Part shown: piece after piece, positions 18,427 through 26,478 of the stretch
Layout of the letters: the number at the start of each line of letters is the position of its first letter
Numbering within the stretch: the first letter of the stretch is position 1
DNA from: JAWABC01 sp043810595
GTDB taxonomy: Archaea; Nanobdellota; Nanobdellia; SCGC-AAA011-G17; VGLX01
Direction: 5' to 3'
Assembly: GCA_043810595.1 (NCBI GenBank)
Contig: JBDRNX010000017.1
Location: 1 to 36,718 of the forward strand
DNA length: 36,718 nt
Position numbers and translations under genes: made by a program
The notes under the pieces: model-generated
Databases searched by the model: none
Seen by the model: the letters and a program-made list of their open reading frames with translations, nothing else
What the model was told of the DNA's origin: nothing

Positions 18427-19089
18427 ATGAAGAAGATAGTAATAGCGCCAGTAGGCGAAAACATGGAAGCCCTATTCCAGGGCATAAAAGAAGTCCCAAC
18501 CGAAAGGATAATTCTAGTAGCACCAGAATCAAAAATGGAGATAGCAGAAAAAACAAAAAAAGAGATGGAAAAATTCAAGATACCAGTAATGATAAAGACG
18601 ATAAAAGTTGAATCGGGATCAGAACTCTGGGAAGCGATGTTCGAGACCGTATCAAAAATAAGAAAAGACGAAAATGAGGCAGACCTCATAGTCAACGTAA
18701 CCACAGGAGACAAGATAACCAACTGCGCAGCAACCTCAGCAGCATTCGTCAACGGCTTAAAAGCATTCGCGGTGGATGAGCAGAAAGGAGTGATAATGCT
18801 GCCTGTACTTAAATTCTCATACTACAAACTGCTAACAGACAAAAAGATGGAAATACTGAAAGTACTGAACCAACCGGGATGCTGCTTGTCATTAGACGAA
18901 CTGAGCAAGAGAACAAAAATGTCACTACCCCTAATATCATACCACGTCAACGGAACACTCAAAAGCGAAGGACTTAAAGAGCTTGGGCTAGTTGACACTA
19001 CAGAAAAGAACGGAAGGGTAGAAATACACCTAAGCATGCTCGGAAGACTCATAATAAAGGGCTATGTGGAACAGCCAGAAGATGGATGA
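18427..19089 (+). CDS. CARF-domain winged-helix transcriptional regulator (Csa3/HFX_2341-like)
   Basis: This 220-residue protein has an N-terminal Rossmann-like CARF domain: KKIVIAPVGENMEALFQGI (residues 2-20), RIILVAPESK (27-36), ADLIVNVTTGDKITN (85-99) and the ligand-loop-like TTGDK. A C-terminal winged helix (about 137-215) includes CLSLDELSKRTKMSLPLISY. The architecture matches Csa3 and the haloarchaeal HFX_2341/DUF6293 group. CARF domains sense cyclic oligoadenylates or related nucleotides. No CRISPR array or cas gene is in this window. A TATA-like TTTAAATAAG lies about 30 bases upstream and AGGGG just before the ATG. Confidence 0.85.
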   Translation: MKKIVIAPVGENMEALFQGIKEVPTERIILVAPESKMEIAEKTKKEMEKFKIPVMIKTIKVESGSELWEAMFETVSKIRKDENEADLIVNVTTGDKITNCAATSAAFVNGLKAFAVDEQKGVIMLPVLKFSYYKLLTDKKMEILKVLNQPGCCLSLDELSKRTKMSLPLISYHVNGTLKSEGLKELGLVDTTEKNGRVEIHLSMLGRLIIKGYVEQPEDG

Positions 19090-19123
19090 ATCGGCTTTGC
19101 GTATAAAGCTACTTAATAACAGT

Positions 19124-19408
19124 CTAACAGATTGACTCTGTATAGCCAGAACACTTCTTACCAGCATTAGGATCGTGTCTTTTGAAATTATCCTTATCCC
19201 CGATATCTAGGTCGTAATAATGTCGGGACTGATATGCCACCAAACGTTCCCCACTAAGACTTGTTTTTTTACAAAGTTCCTTCAAAGGGATTATTTCTCC
19301 AGGTTTGTACTCATATATTGCACCTTCTATTTTTTTATCTTCTGCTTTATATTTTTCTACTAATTTTACCAGGTTCATACTTTGTTTTTTTCCCGTTCTC
19401 GTTATCAT
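19124..19408 (-). CDS. Hypothetical protein, 94 residues
   Basis: This is a small basic protein of unknown family. The middle (EIIPLKELCKKTSLSGERLVAYQ) could form a short helix-turn-helix. The C-terminus has two cysteines (KKCSGYTESIC). A minus-strand TATA (GTTTATAAAA) about 30 bases upstream supports the ATG at 19408; an internal Met11 is an alternative. Codon use is more mixed than in neighbours. Confidence 0.5.
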   Translation of the reverse strand: MITRTGKKQSMNLVKLVEKYKAEDKKIEGAIYEYKPGEIIPLKELCKKTSLSGERLVAYQSRHYYDLDIGDKDNFKRHDPNAGKKCSGYTESIC

Positions 19409-19510
19409 TTTAATCGGTTTTATTGTAATACAGCCTTTTATAAACCTTTTGTTAGTCTGAAGTCAGCTGTTTTAAGCATCATTCATAACAAAGCCTAATG
19501 GACAGAAAGC

Positions 19511-19518
19511 TATTTAAA
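19511..19518 (+). promoter_or_regulatory. TATA box of RNase P RNA
   Basis: TATTTAAA lies about 27 bases before the predicted 5' end of the RNase P RNA, the standard archaeal spacing. The rest of 19409-19541 holds only promoters for this RNA and for the divergent 94-residue gene. Confidence 0.65.
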
Positions 19519-19541
19519 GCCAAAACAAGGCATAATTCTTA

Positions 19542-19857
19542 AGTAGGAAAGGATCTAACTGTCGCGGGAAACCGTGAGGAAAGTCCATCCACCACAATAA
19601 CGGTCGCTTAAAACAAGTTGGGGAAACCCAAGGCAACCGCTCAGAAACGACACGGCCTTTTCGAGCAATGAAAGCTGCGAAGGCTTTTGCGAAAAAGCTG
19701 AGATAACCAGCAGAGCACTCTAAAAGGATACGGTGAAACGGCGAGTCCCGACTGGTGCAAGTTCGCAACGAACGCATAGTCGAATGTTAGAACAGCCTAT
19801 CTAAGACCTGCATCAAGCAGCGAGGGGCTGACAGAAGATGGCTTATCCTTTCCTACT
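19542..19857 (+). ncRNA. rnpB: RNase P RNA
   Basis: This is the catalytic RNA of RNase P, which trims tRNA 5' ends. The terminal helix P1 is a perfect 13-bp pairing of AGTAGGAAAGGAT (19542-19554) with ATCCTTTCCTACT (19845-19857). Conserved region I appears as GAGGAAAGTCCATCC and region V as ACAGAAGATGGCTTAT. The length of about 316 bases is normal for an archaeal type A RNA. A T-run follows and probably ends transcription. Its presence shows that 5' leader processing is kept, unlike in Nanoarchaeum. Confidence 0.96.
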
Positions 19858-20032
19858 TTTTTATTTTAAAAATACTTCAAACCACAAATTATATTTGGGA
19901 ATAAATTGGTATAACAAAAGAGTATATTAAAAACAAAACAAAAAACAAGAATGATCAAAAAACATTTGGATATTATTCCATAAGTTACTTTGTAATAGAA
20001 AACTTTATAAACTCCATCAATAGGGGGGGATT

Positions 20033-20494
20033 ATGGTATTAGAGAGTATCAACAGGACTTACGATCTATACGAAGTGAAAAAACTAGTAAGTTATACTGA
20101 ACCTATTAACCTCGGATTTTTTAAGAAAAGAATCGTAGAAGTACCTAAAGAAAGGTGGGAAGATTTACCTGAAACTAAAGCCAGACTTACAAAGGAACTG
20201 TTAGACAAACTCAAAAAAGTCTTTGGTGAAGTTAAAATACCAGCGATTGAGGATTCAGAACTCGAAGAAATAGTACACTCTAACAAATTTTCAAAATTCT
20301 ATATAGTAAATGGTGCAGGAAGAGAAATCGGTTTGTTAGACTTTAATTCTATAATTGTACACGTTGAAGGTTACCACCACTCTAGCTGTGGCTACACAGG
20401 AGCTTATGATGAAGAAAGAGCAGCCATAAAGTTAGCACTATTTGGCAATGCTATGTCCCCTGATCAATATAACAAACTGGAATCCATGCTCTAA
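20033..20494 (+). CDS. Hypothetical protein, 153 residues
   Basis: This is a soluble alpha/beta protein I do not recognise. The C-terminal half contains IVHVEGYHHSSCGYTGAYDEE, where clustered His/Cys residues could bind a metal. The start is supported by a run of seven G's immediately upstream and a TATA (CTTTATAAAC) about 28 bases further. It resembles the 7210-7611 gene in its G-run and its less ATA/AGA-biased codons, so both may have come from outside. The 175 bases before it (19858-20032) hold only AT-rich sequence. Confidence 0.65.
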   Translation: MVLESINRTYDLYEVKKLVSYTEPINLGFFKKRIVEVPKERWEDLPETKARLTKELLDKLKKVFGEVKIPAIEDSELEEIVHSNKFSKFYIVNGAGREIGLLDFNSIIVHVEGYHHSSCGYTGAYDEERAAIKLALFGNAMSPDQYNKLESML

Positions 20495-20606
20495 CCTATA
20501 GACCTCCTTACTTTACATATAAAACTGTACCAACTGGCTACGGAGCCTAAACTTTTTCTTTTTTAAATCAAAAACTATATAAACAAACAATATATCGCTT
20601 CTAACG

Positions 20607-21323
20607 GTGAAAACCGTGAAAAAAACAATAACATTAGGGCTGATACTATCAATTTTGGTAGTTTCTCTGGTGTTTGCATTACCAGAACAAGTGCAAGAAA
20701 ATACGAACAAGAAAACATTGGAAAAAGTGACGTTTATACACTACAAGAATAACCACGCAAAACCAGCAAAGACAACAAACTGCTACACATTCCTCTCAAA
20801 AGGAGCGAAGTGGAAAACAAACGAACCATACTACGTGAACCCTACAAACTTAGACGGGTTAACAAGTAACTTCGTACTTGACAGCGTAAACCTTGGAGTA
20901 GCAGAATGGGAAGGATACGGTGGGAATATCTTTGGTGAAGGACTTTTAAGTGACGTATACAACTACAACAACGGCAATTACGATGAAATAAACACAGCGT
21001 CATTCGGTTTCTATCCAGATACTAACGTCATAGCAGTAACAACAGTGTGGGGCTACTTCAGCGGACCACCACAAACGAGAGAGATAGTAGAATGGGATAT
21101 GTTGTTCAACGAAATCTTCACTTGGGGAGACGCAACATCAAATCCAGCGTTAATGGACCTGCAGAACATAGCAACACACGAATTAGGACACTCAGCAGGG
21201 ATGGGCGATTTGTACACAACAACATGCACCTTAGAAACGATGTATGGTTATTCCACTGAAGGAGAGACCATTAAAAGGGATTTAAACACTGGAGACATCA
21301 AGGGAATACAAACACTTTACTAA
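20607..21323 (+). CDS. Secreted metzincin-type zinc metalloprotease
   Basis: A 238-residue protein with a signal peptide (TLGLILSILVVSLVFA). A catalytic zinc motif follows: HELGHSAGMGD (residues 191-201), which fits HExxHxxGxxD with Asp as third ligand, as in snapalysin. A Met-turn candidate is TMYGYS (Met212). This places it near the matrixin/snapalysin metzincins. It would be exported and degrade extracellular protein. The GTG at 20607 sits about 28 bases after TATA (CTATATAAAC), suggesting leaderless translation. GTG at 20616, with GGTGA just before it, is an alternative giving 235 residues. Confidence 0.85.
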   Translation: MKTVKKTITLGLILSILVVSLVFALPEQVQENTNKKTLEKVTFIHYKNNHAKPAKTTNCYTFLSKGAKWKTNEPYYVNPTNLDGLTSNFVLDSVNLGVAEWEGYGGNIFGEGLLSDVYNYNNGNYDEINTASFGFYPDTNVIAVTTVWGYFSGPPQTREIVEWDMLFNEIFTWGDATSNPALMDLQNIATHELGHSAGMGDLYTTTCTLETMYGYSTEGETIKRDLNTGDIKGIQTLY

Positions 21324-21405
21324 TAAACCTTTTTCTTTCTTTTTTTAAATTTTCTCCTCTATATTCACCAAAAGCTTTTTAAACCTTGACGACGTGTAAT
21401 TCTAC

Positions 21406-21567
21406 ATGGCAGAACGTATACAGATGCCCAGCTCAGGCGGGGGACTTGTAAGATACTTTGACGATTACAAAAGCAAGATAGAGATAAAACCAATGGTCGT
21501 AATAATAGCCATAATCGTAGTAATACTACTGGAATTGTACCTACACAACTTCAGAGTTCTAGGTTAG
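21406..21567 (+). CDS. secG: Preprotein translocase subunit SecG / Sec61-beta
   Basis: The 53-residue product has the exact plan of archaeal Sec61-beta. A short polar start with PSSGGGLVRYFDD is followed by IEIKPMVVIIAIIVVILLELYL, a single C-terminal membrane helix. It is the smallest subunit of the SecYEG/Sec61 channel. A TATA (CTTTTTAAACC) about 28 bases upstream fits leaderless translation. The NAC gene starts 5 bases after the stop, so the two form an operon linking nascent-chain handling to export. Confidence 0.88.
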   Translation: MAERIQMPSSGGGLVRYFDDYKSKIEIKPMVVIIAIIVVILLELYLHNFRVLG

Positions 21568-21572
21568 AGAGT

Positions 21573-21902
21573 ATGTTTTCCGGAATAAACCCCAAAGATT
21601 TAGAAAAAGCGATGAAAAAGATGGGAATAAAACAGGAGGCTCTAGATTCTACGCAAGTCATAATAAAAACCAAAGACAAAGAACTCATAATCAACAACCC
21701 CGAAGTCGTAAAGATAGACATGATGGGAAAGGAAAGCTTCCAAATAACAGGCGAAATAGAAGAAAGGGAACTGAAAAAATACACAGAGGAAGACGTGAAA
21801 ACAGTTATGGAAAAAGCAGACTGCAAAGAAAAAGAAGCGAGAGAAAGCCTAGAAAAGAATGACGGGGACATAGCAGCTGCAATACTAGAACTAACACAAT
21901 AA
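21573..21902 (+). CDS. nac: Nascent polypeptide-associated complex protein (archaeal NAC)
   Basis: This 109-residue protein has an N-terminal GINPKDLEKAMKKMGIKQE and the NAC dimerisation strand region (VIIKTKDKELIINNPEVVKI, then SFQITGEIEE). The C-terminal UBA domain runs about 70-109 and ends in ARESLEKNDGDIAAAILELT. Archaeal NAC is a homodimer at the ribosome exit tunnel that shields nascent chains. Length is standard. It is co-transcribed with secG. Confidence 0.93.
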   Translation: MFSGINPKDLEKAMKKMGIKQEALDSTQVIIKTKDKELIINNPEVVKIDMMGKESFQITGEIEERELKKYTEEDVKTVMEKADCKEKEARESLEKNDGDIAAAILELTQ

Positions 21903-21935
21903 AACTTATATTCATAAAAAGCCCTTCAAAAACTC

Positions 21936-22418
21936 ATGGAAAGGGCGTACGCGCTGCTGGAAAAAGCAAACTCTGCTTTGAGAATAGCAGACCACTTGGC
22001 GTACGTAACCTACCCATTACTGAAGGACACAAAACTGGTGGTGGCAATACTGGAAAATATCAACAACGCAATAACACTCAGCGTCGAAGCAACGGTGGAA
22101 TACGACAGGATGTACAAAAGAATAATGACAACACCAGCAAACTTCCAATCTACGTTCGAACTTTTCAAGACAAGCAGCGCCCCACGCTACAACATCGAAA
22201 GGGAGCACATAGCCCTGATATCCGAAGTAAAGACGATAATGGAAACGAGAAAAAGAGGAACCATGGAGTTCATAAGGGGGGACAGACTGGTGGTCTGCGG
22301 AACAGACTTCAGAACCAAGACTGTGGACTATGAAAAGATAAAGGATTACGTTAACAAAACAAAAAGATACATGCTCAAAATAAACAATATATTAAGGCAA
22401 AATGCGAGAAGATTCTGA
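21936..22418 (+). CDS. Helical hypothetical protein, paralogue of the next gene
   Basis: The 160-residue soluble helical protein begins MERAYALLEKANSALRIADH. Its first helices (RIADHLAYVTYPLLKDTK) and C-terminal helix (YEKIKDYVNKTKRYM) match the same parts of the protein at 22402 (RAEHLFYVTLKYTRTAD and IERLKEFLHKTKEFV). The two are therefore diverged tandem copies. The HEPN-like helical plan is suggestive, but no R-x4-6-H motif is evident. The genes overlap by 17 bases and lie just upstream of minD, so a shared role in division or chromosome positioning is possible. Confidence 0.75.
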   Translation: MERAYALLEKANSALRIADHLAYVTYPLLKDTKLVVAILENINNAITLSVEATVEYDRMYKRIMTTPANFQSTFELFKTSSAPRYNIEREHIALISEVKTIMETRKRGTMEFIRGDRLVVCGTDFRTKTVDYEKIKDYVNKTKRYMLKINNILRQNARRF

Positions 22419-22821
22419 TAACGCAAAAGGACAGCTCTTAAGAGCGGAACACCTATTTTACGTTACTCTGAAGTATACTCGGACAGCAGACGTAATCAGG
22501 AACGCCATAAAGAGACTGATCAGCGCCTTAGACTACACCGTAGAAGACATGTTACATGCAAAAAAAGTAAAAAACATGCCAACCATACCTTTGATGAGAG
22601 TAGACCTACTACAAAAAGTTTACCCAAAAGACAAAAAAGTGAACGAGCTTATGGAATTTTACTATCTGCTAAGAAGAATAGACAAGTCAAGATTTGATGT
22701 TAGAGAAGAATTCAGGAAAAACGTCGCTTTGGTGACTGAGGGAGAGGTAGTAAACATAGAAAGATTAAAGGAATTCTTGCACAAAACAAAAGAATTTGTT
22801 GAACTATATTCAGAAAAATAA
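22402..22821 (+). CDS. Helical hypothetical protein, paralogue of the previous gene
   Basis: The 139-residue protein begins MREDSDNAKGQLLRAEHLFY and overlaps the previous gene's end by 17 bases in another frame, indicating coupled translation. Similarity to its upstream partner runs through the first helical hairpin and the last helix. No catalytic motif was seen. minD starts 38 bases after its stop behind an AAAGGGG site. Family not recognised, though the pair looks lineage-conserved rather than accidental. Confidence 0.75.
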   Translation: MREDSDNAKGQLLRAEHLFYVTLKYTRTADVIRNAIKRLISALDYTVEDMLHAKKVKNMPTIPLMRVDLLQKVYPKDKKVNELMEFYYLLRRIDKSRFDVREEFRKNVALVTEGEVVNIERLKEFLHKTKEFVELYSEK

Positions 22822-22858
22822 AAAAACATATAAACAGAACAAATAAAGGGGTATAATA

Positions 22859-25051
22859 ATGACATTGTACATAGGGCTAGTGAGCGGAAAAGGGGGTGTG
22901 GGAAAAAGCTTAGGTTATTCTGAATACGTTTCACTGGCTGATGGGAATATAATAGAAATAGGTCCTTTTATTGATAGGCTGATTGATGACCAAAAAGACA
23001 AGGTCAAATACCTTATGGCAACAAAAGTAGATGGAAGTTACGAACTATTTGAGGTTTTAACCCCTCCAGATGACTTAATTCTTGACGTGGTCCATTTTGA
23101 TTATGAAGGACAATCATTAATTTCAGAAAAAAGAAAACCCGTCTGCCTGATGAGAAAACCAGCCCCAAAAACATTGCTCAGGATAAACTCTCCCGCAGGA
23201 TTGATTGATGTCACAGAAGAACACAAATTCATAGTGATGAGGCATGGCATATTAAAAAAAGTAGAGGGAAAAGTAATACAGCCCAAGGTAGACTATCTAT
23301 TGCTATTCAACCCGAAAACGTATGGGGGCAACACAGTGGACTCTTCTGAAAAGATTTCTGAACTGTTGGGATACCTGATGGGGGACGGCCACATAGAAAA
23401 AAGGAAAGACCATTTCATTATCCACATATTTGCAGGGAAAGACAGCAGCCTGCTTAGCGAGATCGAGAACGCTTTTGAATCAGTTTTTGGTTCATATACC
23501 TGTCTGATAGACAAAAGAACAGGGGTTTACAGGGTTTCCTTCACCAAAAAAGAGCCCATCAAAAACTTGTTTGAACAGTACAAAATAAAAAAAGTTACAG
23601 CAGGGAAAAAATTTATTCCAGAAAAAATATTTATGTCAAACAACAAATGCGTCTGTGCCTTTGTAAGAGCGCTATTCGACTGCGACGCACATGTTTCTAA
23701 AAACAGGTTAGAGATAGAGTACGTCTCAAAATCAAAAAAACTAGTCTTCCAAGTAGCTAGCTTACTAAGAACAAGGTATGGACTATGCAGCCAAATAAAA
23801 TACACATACAAAAAAGCTTCAAATTCAAAAATGATCAAACAGAGATACTGGAGACTCTACATTTCAGGAGAAAACGCAATAAAATACAACAAACACATAG
23901 GTTTTAAAGAATCAAGAAAGAAAAAGAGATTGGACTGGGTTGTAAACCATGATAAACTTAATACAAACATAGACGTTTTTCCAGTAGGCAGACTACTCAA
24001 AGATGTTAGGATTAAGAATAAGCTGACTGCAACTCAACTCTCTAGCATGCTAGGGTGCACCAAGCAATTAATTTACGAATACGAACAAGAGCAGTATGCC
24101 CTATCTAGAAATATGCTCACCCGCTTTGTTGTGTCTTTAAAAAAATTAGGGGTTCCTGACGACGACCTTTTCTTCTTGCGCAACCTGACCTGTTCTGGCT
24201 ACTCCTTCAGGCGGGTGGAGTCTGTTGAAGAGATAAACTACGACAAGCGTCACGTTTATGATTTTCAAGTCTGCGATGAGGGAGGCCATTTTGTTCATGC
24301 CTCAGGAATAGTTGTTTCAAATACCACAACCGCAATAAACCTAGGTTCTGCGCTAAACTATTTTGATAGGGACGTAACTATAATAGACGGAAACCTAAGC
24401 ACACCAAACATAGGAGTACACCTAGGAGTGCCGGTACTGCCCATAAACCTACACCACGTTCTACAAGGCAAAAACCAGATAAGAGAAGCCATCTACGCGC
24501 ACCCTGCAGGAACAAAAATAATACCAGCAGGAATATCCCTGGACGACATAAGAAACACAACACCAGATGCGTTGCCAAAAATAGTAAGGAAACTTGACGG
24601 CCAAAGCGACATAGTGATAATAGATGGGGCAGCAGGACTGGGAAGGGAAGCCCTAGCAACAATCAATGCATCGGACCAACTCATCATAATAACAAACCCG
24701 GAAATGCCAGCCATAACAGACGCCCTGAAAACAATAAAGCTCAGCGAACAACTCGGAAAGAAAGTAATAGGCGTGGTGCTAACGAGAACGAGACCAAACA
24801 ACATGGACGTAGCAGTAAAAAACATAGAAACAATGCTGGAAAAACCGATACTGGGAATAATACCAGAAGACAAATCAGTAAGAGAAGCGCTAGTAAGAAG
24901 GGATGCTGTAGTCTACACACACCCAAAATCAACAGCAGCAGTAGCATACAAGAGACTAGCAGCCAACCTGATAGGGCAGGACTACACAGAAATAGTAGAA
25001 CAGAACGATGGAATTCTCAGAAAGATAATGAGAAGAATAGGACTAGCTTAA
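22859..25051 (+). CDS. minD: MinD/ParA-family ATPase containing an intein
   Basis: The 730-residue precursor splices to a 258-residue MinD. The N-extein MTLYIGLVSGKGGVGK (residues 1-16) and the C-extein from residue 489 (TTTAINLGSALNYFDRDVTI) rebuild the deviant Walker A KGGVGKTT. The C-extein has the Walker A' strand IIDGNLSTPNIGVHLG and Walker B VIIDGAAGLG. It also has the ITNPEMPAITDALK switch typical of archaeal MinD and an amphipathic C-terminal helix (GILRKIMRRIGLA) for membrane binding. Archaeal MinD proteins position cell structures. It cannot bind ATP until the intein is removed. The end overlaps the convergent L10e gene by 9 bases. Confidence 0.93.
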   Translation: MTLYIGLVSGKGGVGKSLGYSEYVSLADGNIIEIGPFIDRLIDDQKDKVKYLMATKVDGSYELFEVLTPPDDLILDVVHFDYEGQSLISEKRKPVCLMRKPAPKTLLRINSPAGLIDVTEEHKFIVMRHGILKKVEGKVIQPKVDYLLLFNPKTYGGNTVDSSEKISELLGYLMGDGHIEKRKDHFIIHIFAGKDSSLLSEIENAFESVFGSYTCLIDKRTGVYRVSFTKKEPIKNLFEQYKIKKVTAGKKFIPEKIFMSNNKCVCAFVRALFDCDAHVSKNRLEIEYVSKSKKLVFQVASLLRTRYGLCSQIKYTYKKASNSKMIKQRYWRLYISGENAIKYNKHIGFKESRKKKRLDWVVNHDKLNTNIDVFPVGRLLKDVRIKNKLTATQLSSMLGCTKQLIYEYEQEQYALSRNMLTRFVVSLKKLGVPDDDLFFLRNLTCSGYSFRRVESVEEINYDKRHVYDFQVCDEGGHFVHASGIVVSNTTTAINLGSALNYFDRDVTIIDGNLSTPNIGVHLGVPVLPINLHHVLQGKNQIREAIYAHPAGTKIIPAGISLDDIRNTTPDALPKIVRKLDGQSDIVIIDGAAGLGREALATINASDQLIIITNPEMPAITDALKTIKLSEQLGKKVIGVVLTRTRPNNMDVAVKNIETMLEKPILGIIPEDKSVREALVRRDAVVYTHPKSTAAVAYKRLAANLIGQDYTEIVEQNDGILRKIMRRIGLA
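22907..24322 (+). mobile_element. 472-residue LAGLIDADG intein with HTH domain in the MinD P-loop
   Basis: The intein spans precursor residues 17-488, between Lys16 and Thr of Walker A. It begins with Ser (SLGYSEYVSLADG). Block B shows TEEH. It ends HVYDFQ...HFVHASGIVVSN before a +1 Thr. The terminal Asn is present, but the usual penultimate His is Ser. Two LAGLIDADG helices are intact: LLGYLMGDGH (169-178) and FVRALFDCDAH (268-278), each with its catalytic Asp. A Cro/C1-type HTH (about 376-431, e.g. TATQLSSMLGCTKQLIYEYE) lies between the endonuclease and the C-terminal splicing blocks. Endonuclease and splicing both look functional. Confidence 0.92.
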
Positions 25052-25558
25052 AACCACTTCTATACCATAACGACCAGGCATCCTATGCCTAGCCATCGTC
25101 AACGCTGCTCTAGCAACATCAACCTGTTCCTTATCAACAAAAGCAGAAAAAACAACCTGCCCCTTCTTAACACGAGCTGCAAGGCCAACAGGCTTACCGA
25201 AAGAACGCTGCATACCACTCTGCATACGGTCAGCACCAGCACCCGTCAACATCTTATTCTCACGAAGAATATGATGAGGGTAGAGCCTCAAAAGCAACTT
25301 GAAATTGTTACCCAAATTATCGGTTAGGTGACGGTTAACAACAACTCTTGCAGATTCCAAGGCGTTATGCCTGATCTGGATGGGCTGCTTGGTAACAAGC
25401 TTAATCTCGACAGGGAAATTCTTTTTCAAATCACCCATGTCATACTTCATAACCTTGTTAAAAGGAGCAGCCTTCACGTAAGCCTTCTTCTTGTACTTAG
25501 ACTTTCTAGTGTAAGCACGCTTTACCGTGCTGTAACAGTGACCCTTTCTCAAACCCAT
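25043..25558 (-). CDS. rpl10e: 50S ribosomal protein L10e (uL16)
   Basis: The 171-residue protein matches archaeal L10e. Visible signatures are RKGHCYSTVKRAYTRKSKY at the start, ALESARVVVNRHL, HHILRENKMLTGAGADRMQ and GKPVGLAARVKKGQVVFSAF. It sits near the tRNA-binding and peptidyl-transferase region of the large subunit. The start follows the L35Ae stop by one base, so the two genes form an operon. Its 3' end overlaps minD by 9 bases. Confidence 0.96.
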   Translation of the reverse strand: MGLRKGHCYSTVKRAYTRKSKYKKKAYVKAAPFNKVMKYDMGDLKKNFPVEIKLVTKQPIQIRHNALESARVVVNRHLTDNLGNNFKLLLRLYPHHILRENKMLTGAGADRMQSGMQRSFGKPVGLAARVKKGQVVFSAFVDKEQVDVARAALTMARHRMPGRYGIEVVLS

Positions 25559-25559
25559 C

Positions 25560-25817
25560 TTACTCCACCTTCACATCCTGGCCAACGGCCTGACCGGGCA
25601 TGCCTTTATCGAATATAACCCTCAAAGCACCTTTGTTACCGTGAGGCTTGACAACCAATCCGGAAATCTCCTTGCCGGCAGGGCTTGTCCAAACAACTTT
25701 CTTGCCAACAAGCTTCTCAGCATCACTCTTTGATTTAGAAGAATCTACCTTCACAACCATCTGATTGCTACGCTGGGTGTGCAAACCCCCGCGAAAATTA
25801 ACGATAACACCTTTCAT
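25560..25817 (-). CDS. rpl35ae: 50S ribosomal protein L35Ae (eL33)
   Basis: The 85-residue protein matches L35Ae over its full length: MKGVIVNFRGGLHTQRSNQM, KLVGKKVVWTSPAGKE, and the C-terminal KPHGNKGALRVIFDKGMPGQ. It is a basic beta-barrel protein of the large subunit, shared with eukaryotes and found in only part of the archaea. First gene of the two-gene L35Ae-L10e operon. Confidence 0.93.
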   Translation of the reverse strand: MKGVIVNFRGGLHTQRSNQMVVKVDSSKSKSDAEKLVGKKVVWTSPAGKEISGLVVKPHGNKGALRVIFDKGMPGQAVGQDVKVE

Positions 25818-25841
25818 GAGGATAAAATCTAAAAAAGGCGT

Positions 25842-26264
25842 TTATAAAGGTTTTGGTTTCAAACCCCTGATAACCTTCCGAGCGTCGGGCCAAGTCAACT
25901 TCTTCAAAGCAGTCTCCCTATCAGCCCACAAATACCCGTCATGCTCCTTACAAGGATTTCTTGAAATGTTTATCCTCTGGCGCATAGAAGCCTTAACGAG
26001 AAAAACCTCAACAACCTTACTCTTGCGCCTGTTAAAATAAAAACTCACGCCGAGAGGCCTCACTATCTTAACATTTCTCAAACAGGTCTCCTCAAAGATC
26101 TCACGCCTCAAAGTCTTCTTGTAAGAATCGTTATTCTCTATAGTGCCCTTGTGAAGCTCCCACCCACGCCAGTGCAGAACACGATGAAGTATAAGGAAAT
26201 AAGGCTCACCCTTTTTTAAGTCATAAATAACAGCCTGCACCTTTTTTGAAACCATGAAAAACAT
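25842..26264 (-). CDS. Nudix hydrolase
   Basis: The 140-residue protein has a recognisable Nudix box, GTIENND-x7-REIFEET, matching Gx5Ex7REUxEE with Asp in place of the first Glu. The catalytic REIFEE is intact. The substrate, some nucleoside diphosphate derivative, cannot be told from sequence. The start may be Met4 (MVSKKVQAVIYD), nine bases in, which begins at the first beta strand. It lies just upstream of the ribosomal protein operon on the same strand, 24 bases from the L35Ae start. Confidence 0.85.
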   Translation of the reverse strand: MFFMVSKKVQAVIYDLKKGEPYFLILHRVLHWRGWELHKGTIENNDSYKKTLRREIFEETCLRNVKIVRPLGVSFYFNRRKSKVVEVFLVKASMRQRINISRNPCKEHDGYLWADRETALKKLTWPDARKVIRGLKPKPL

Positions 26265-26336
26265 AACGATGAAATTATTTTTAAACTTTGCTAATCAAAA
26301 ACCTTTAAAAACAAACGAGAATTAAGAAAAACTCGT

Positions 26337-26411
<75 letters not shown>

Positions 26412-26478
26412 TAGGAGTAAGATTTATAAATCTAAATTGCATAGGGAATACCTACAAAGATACAATAAATTGACGCAT

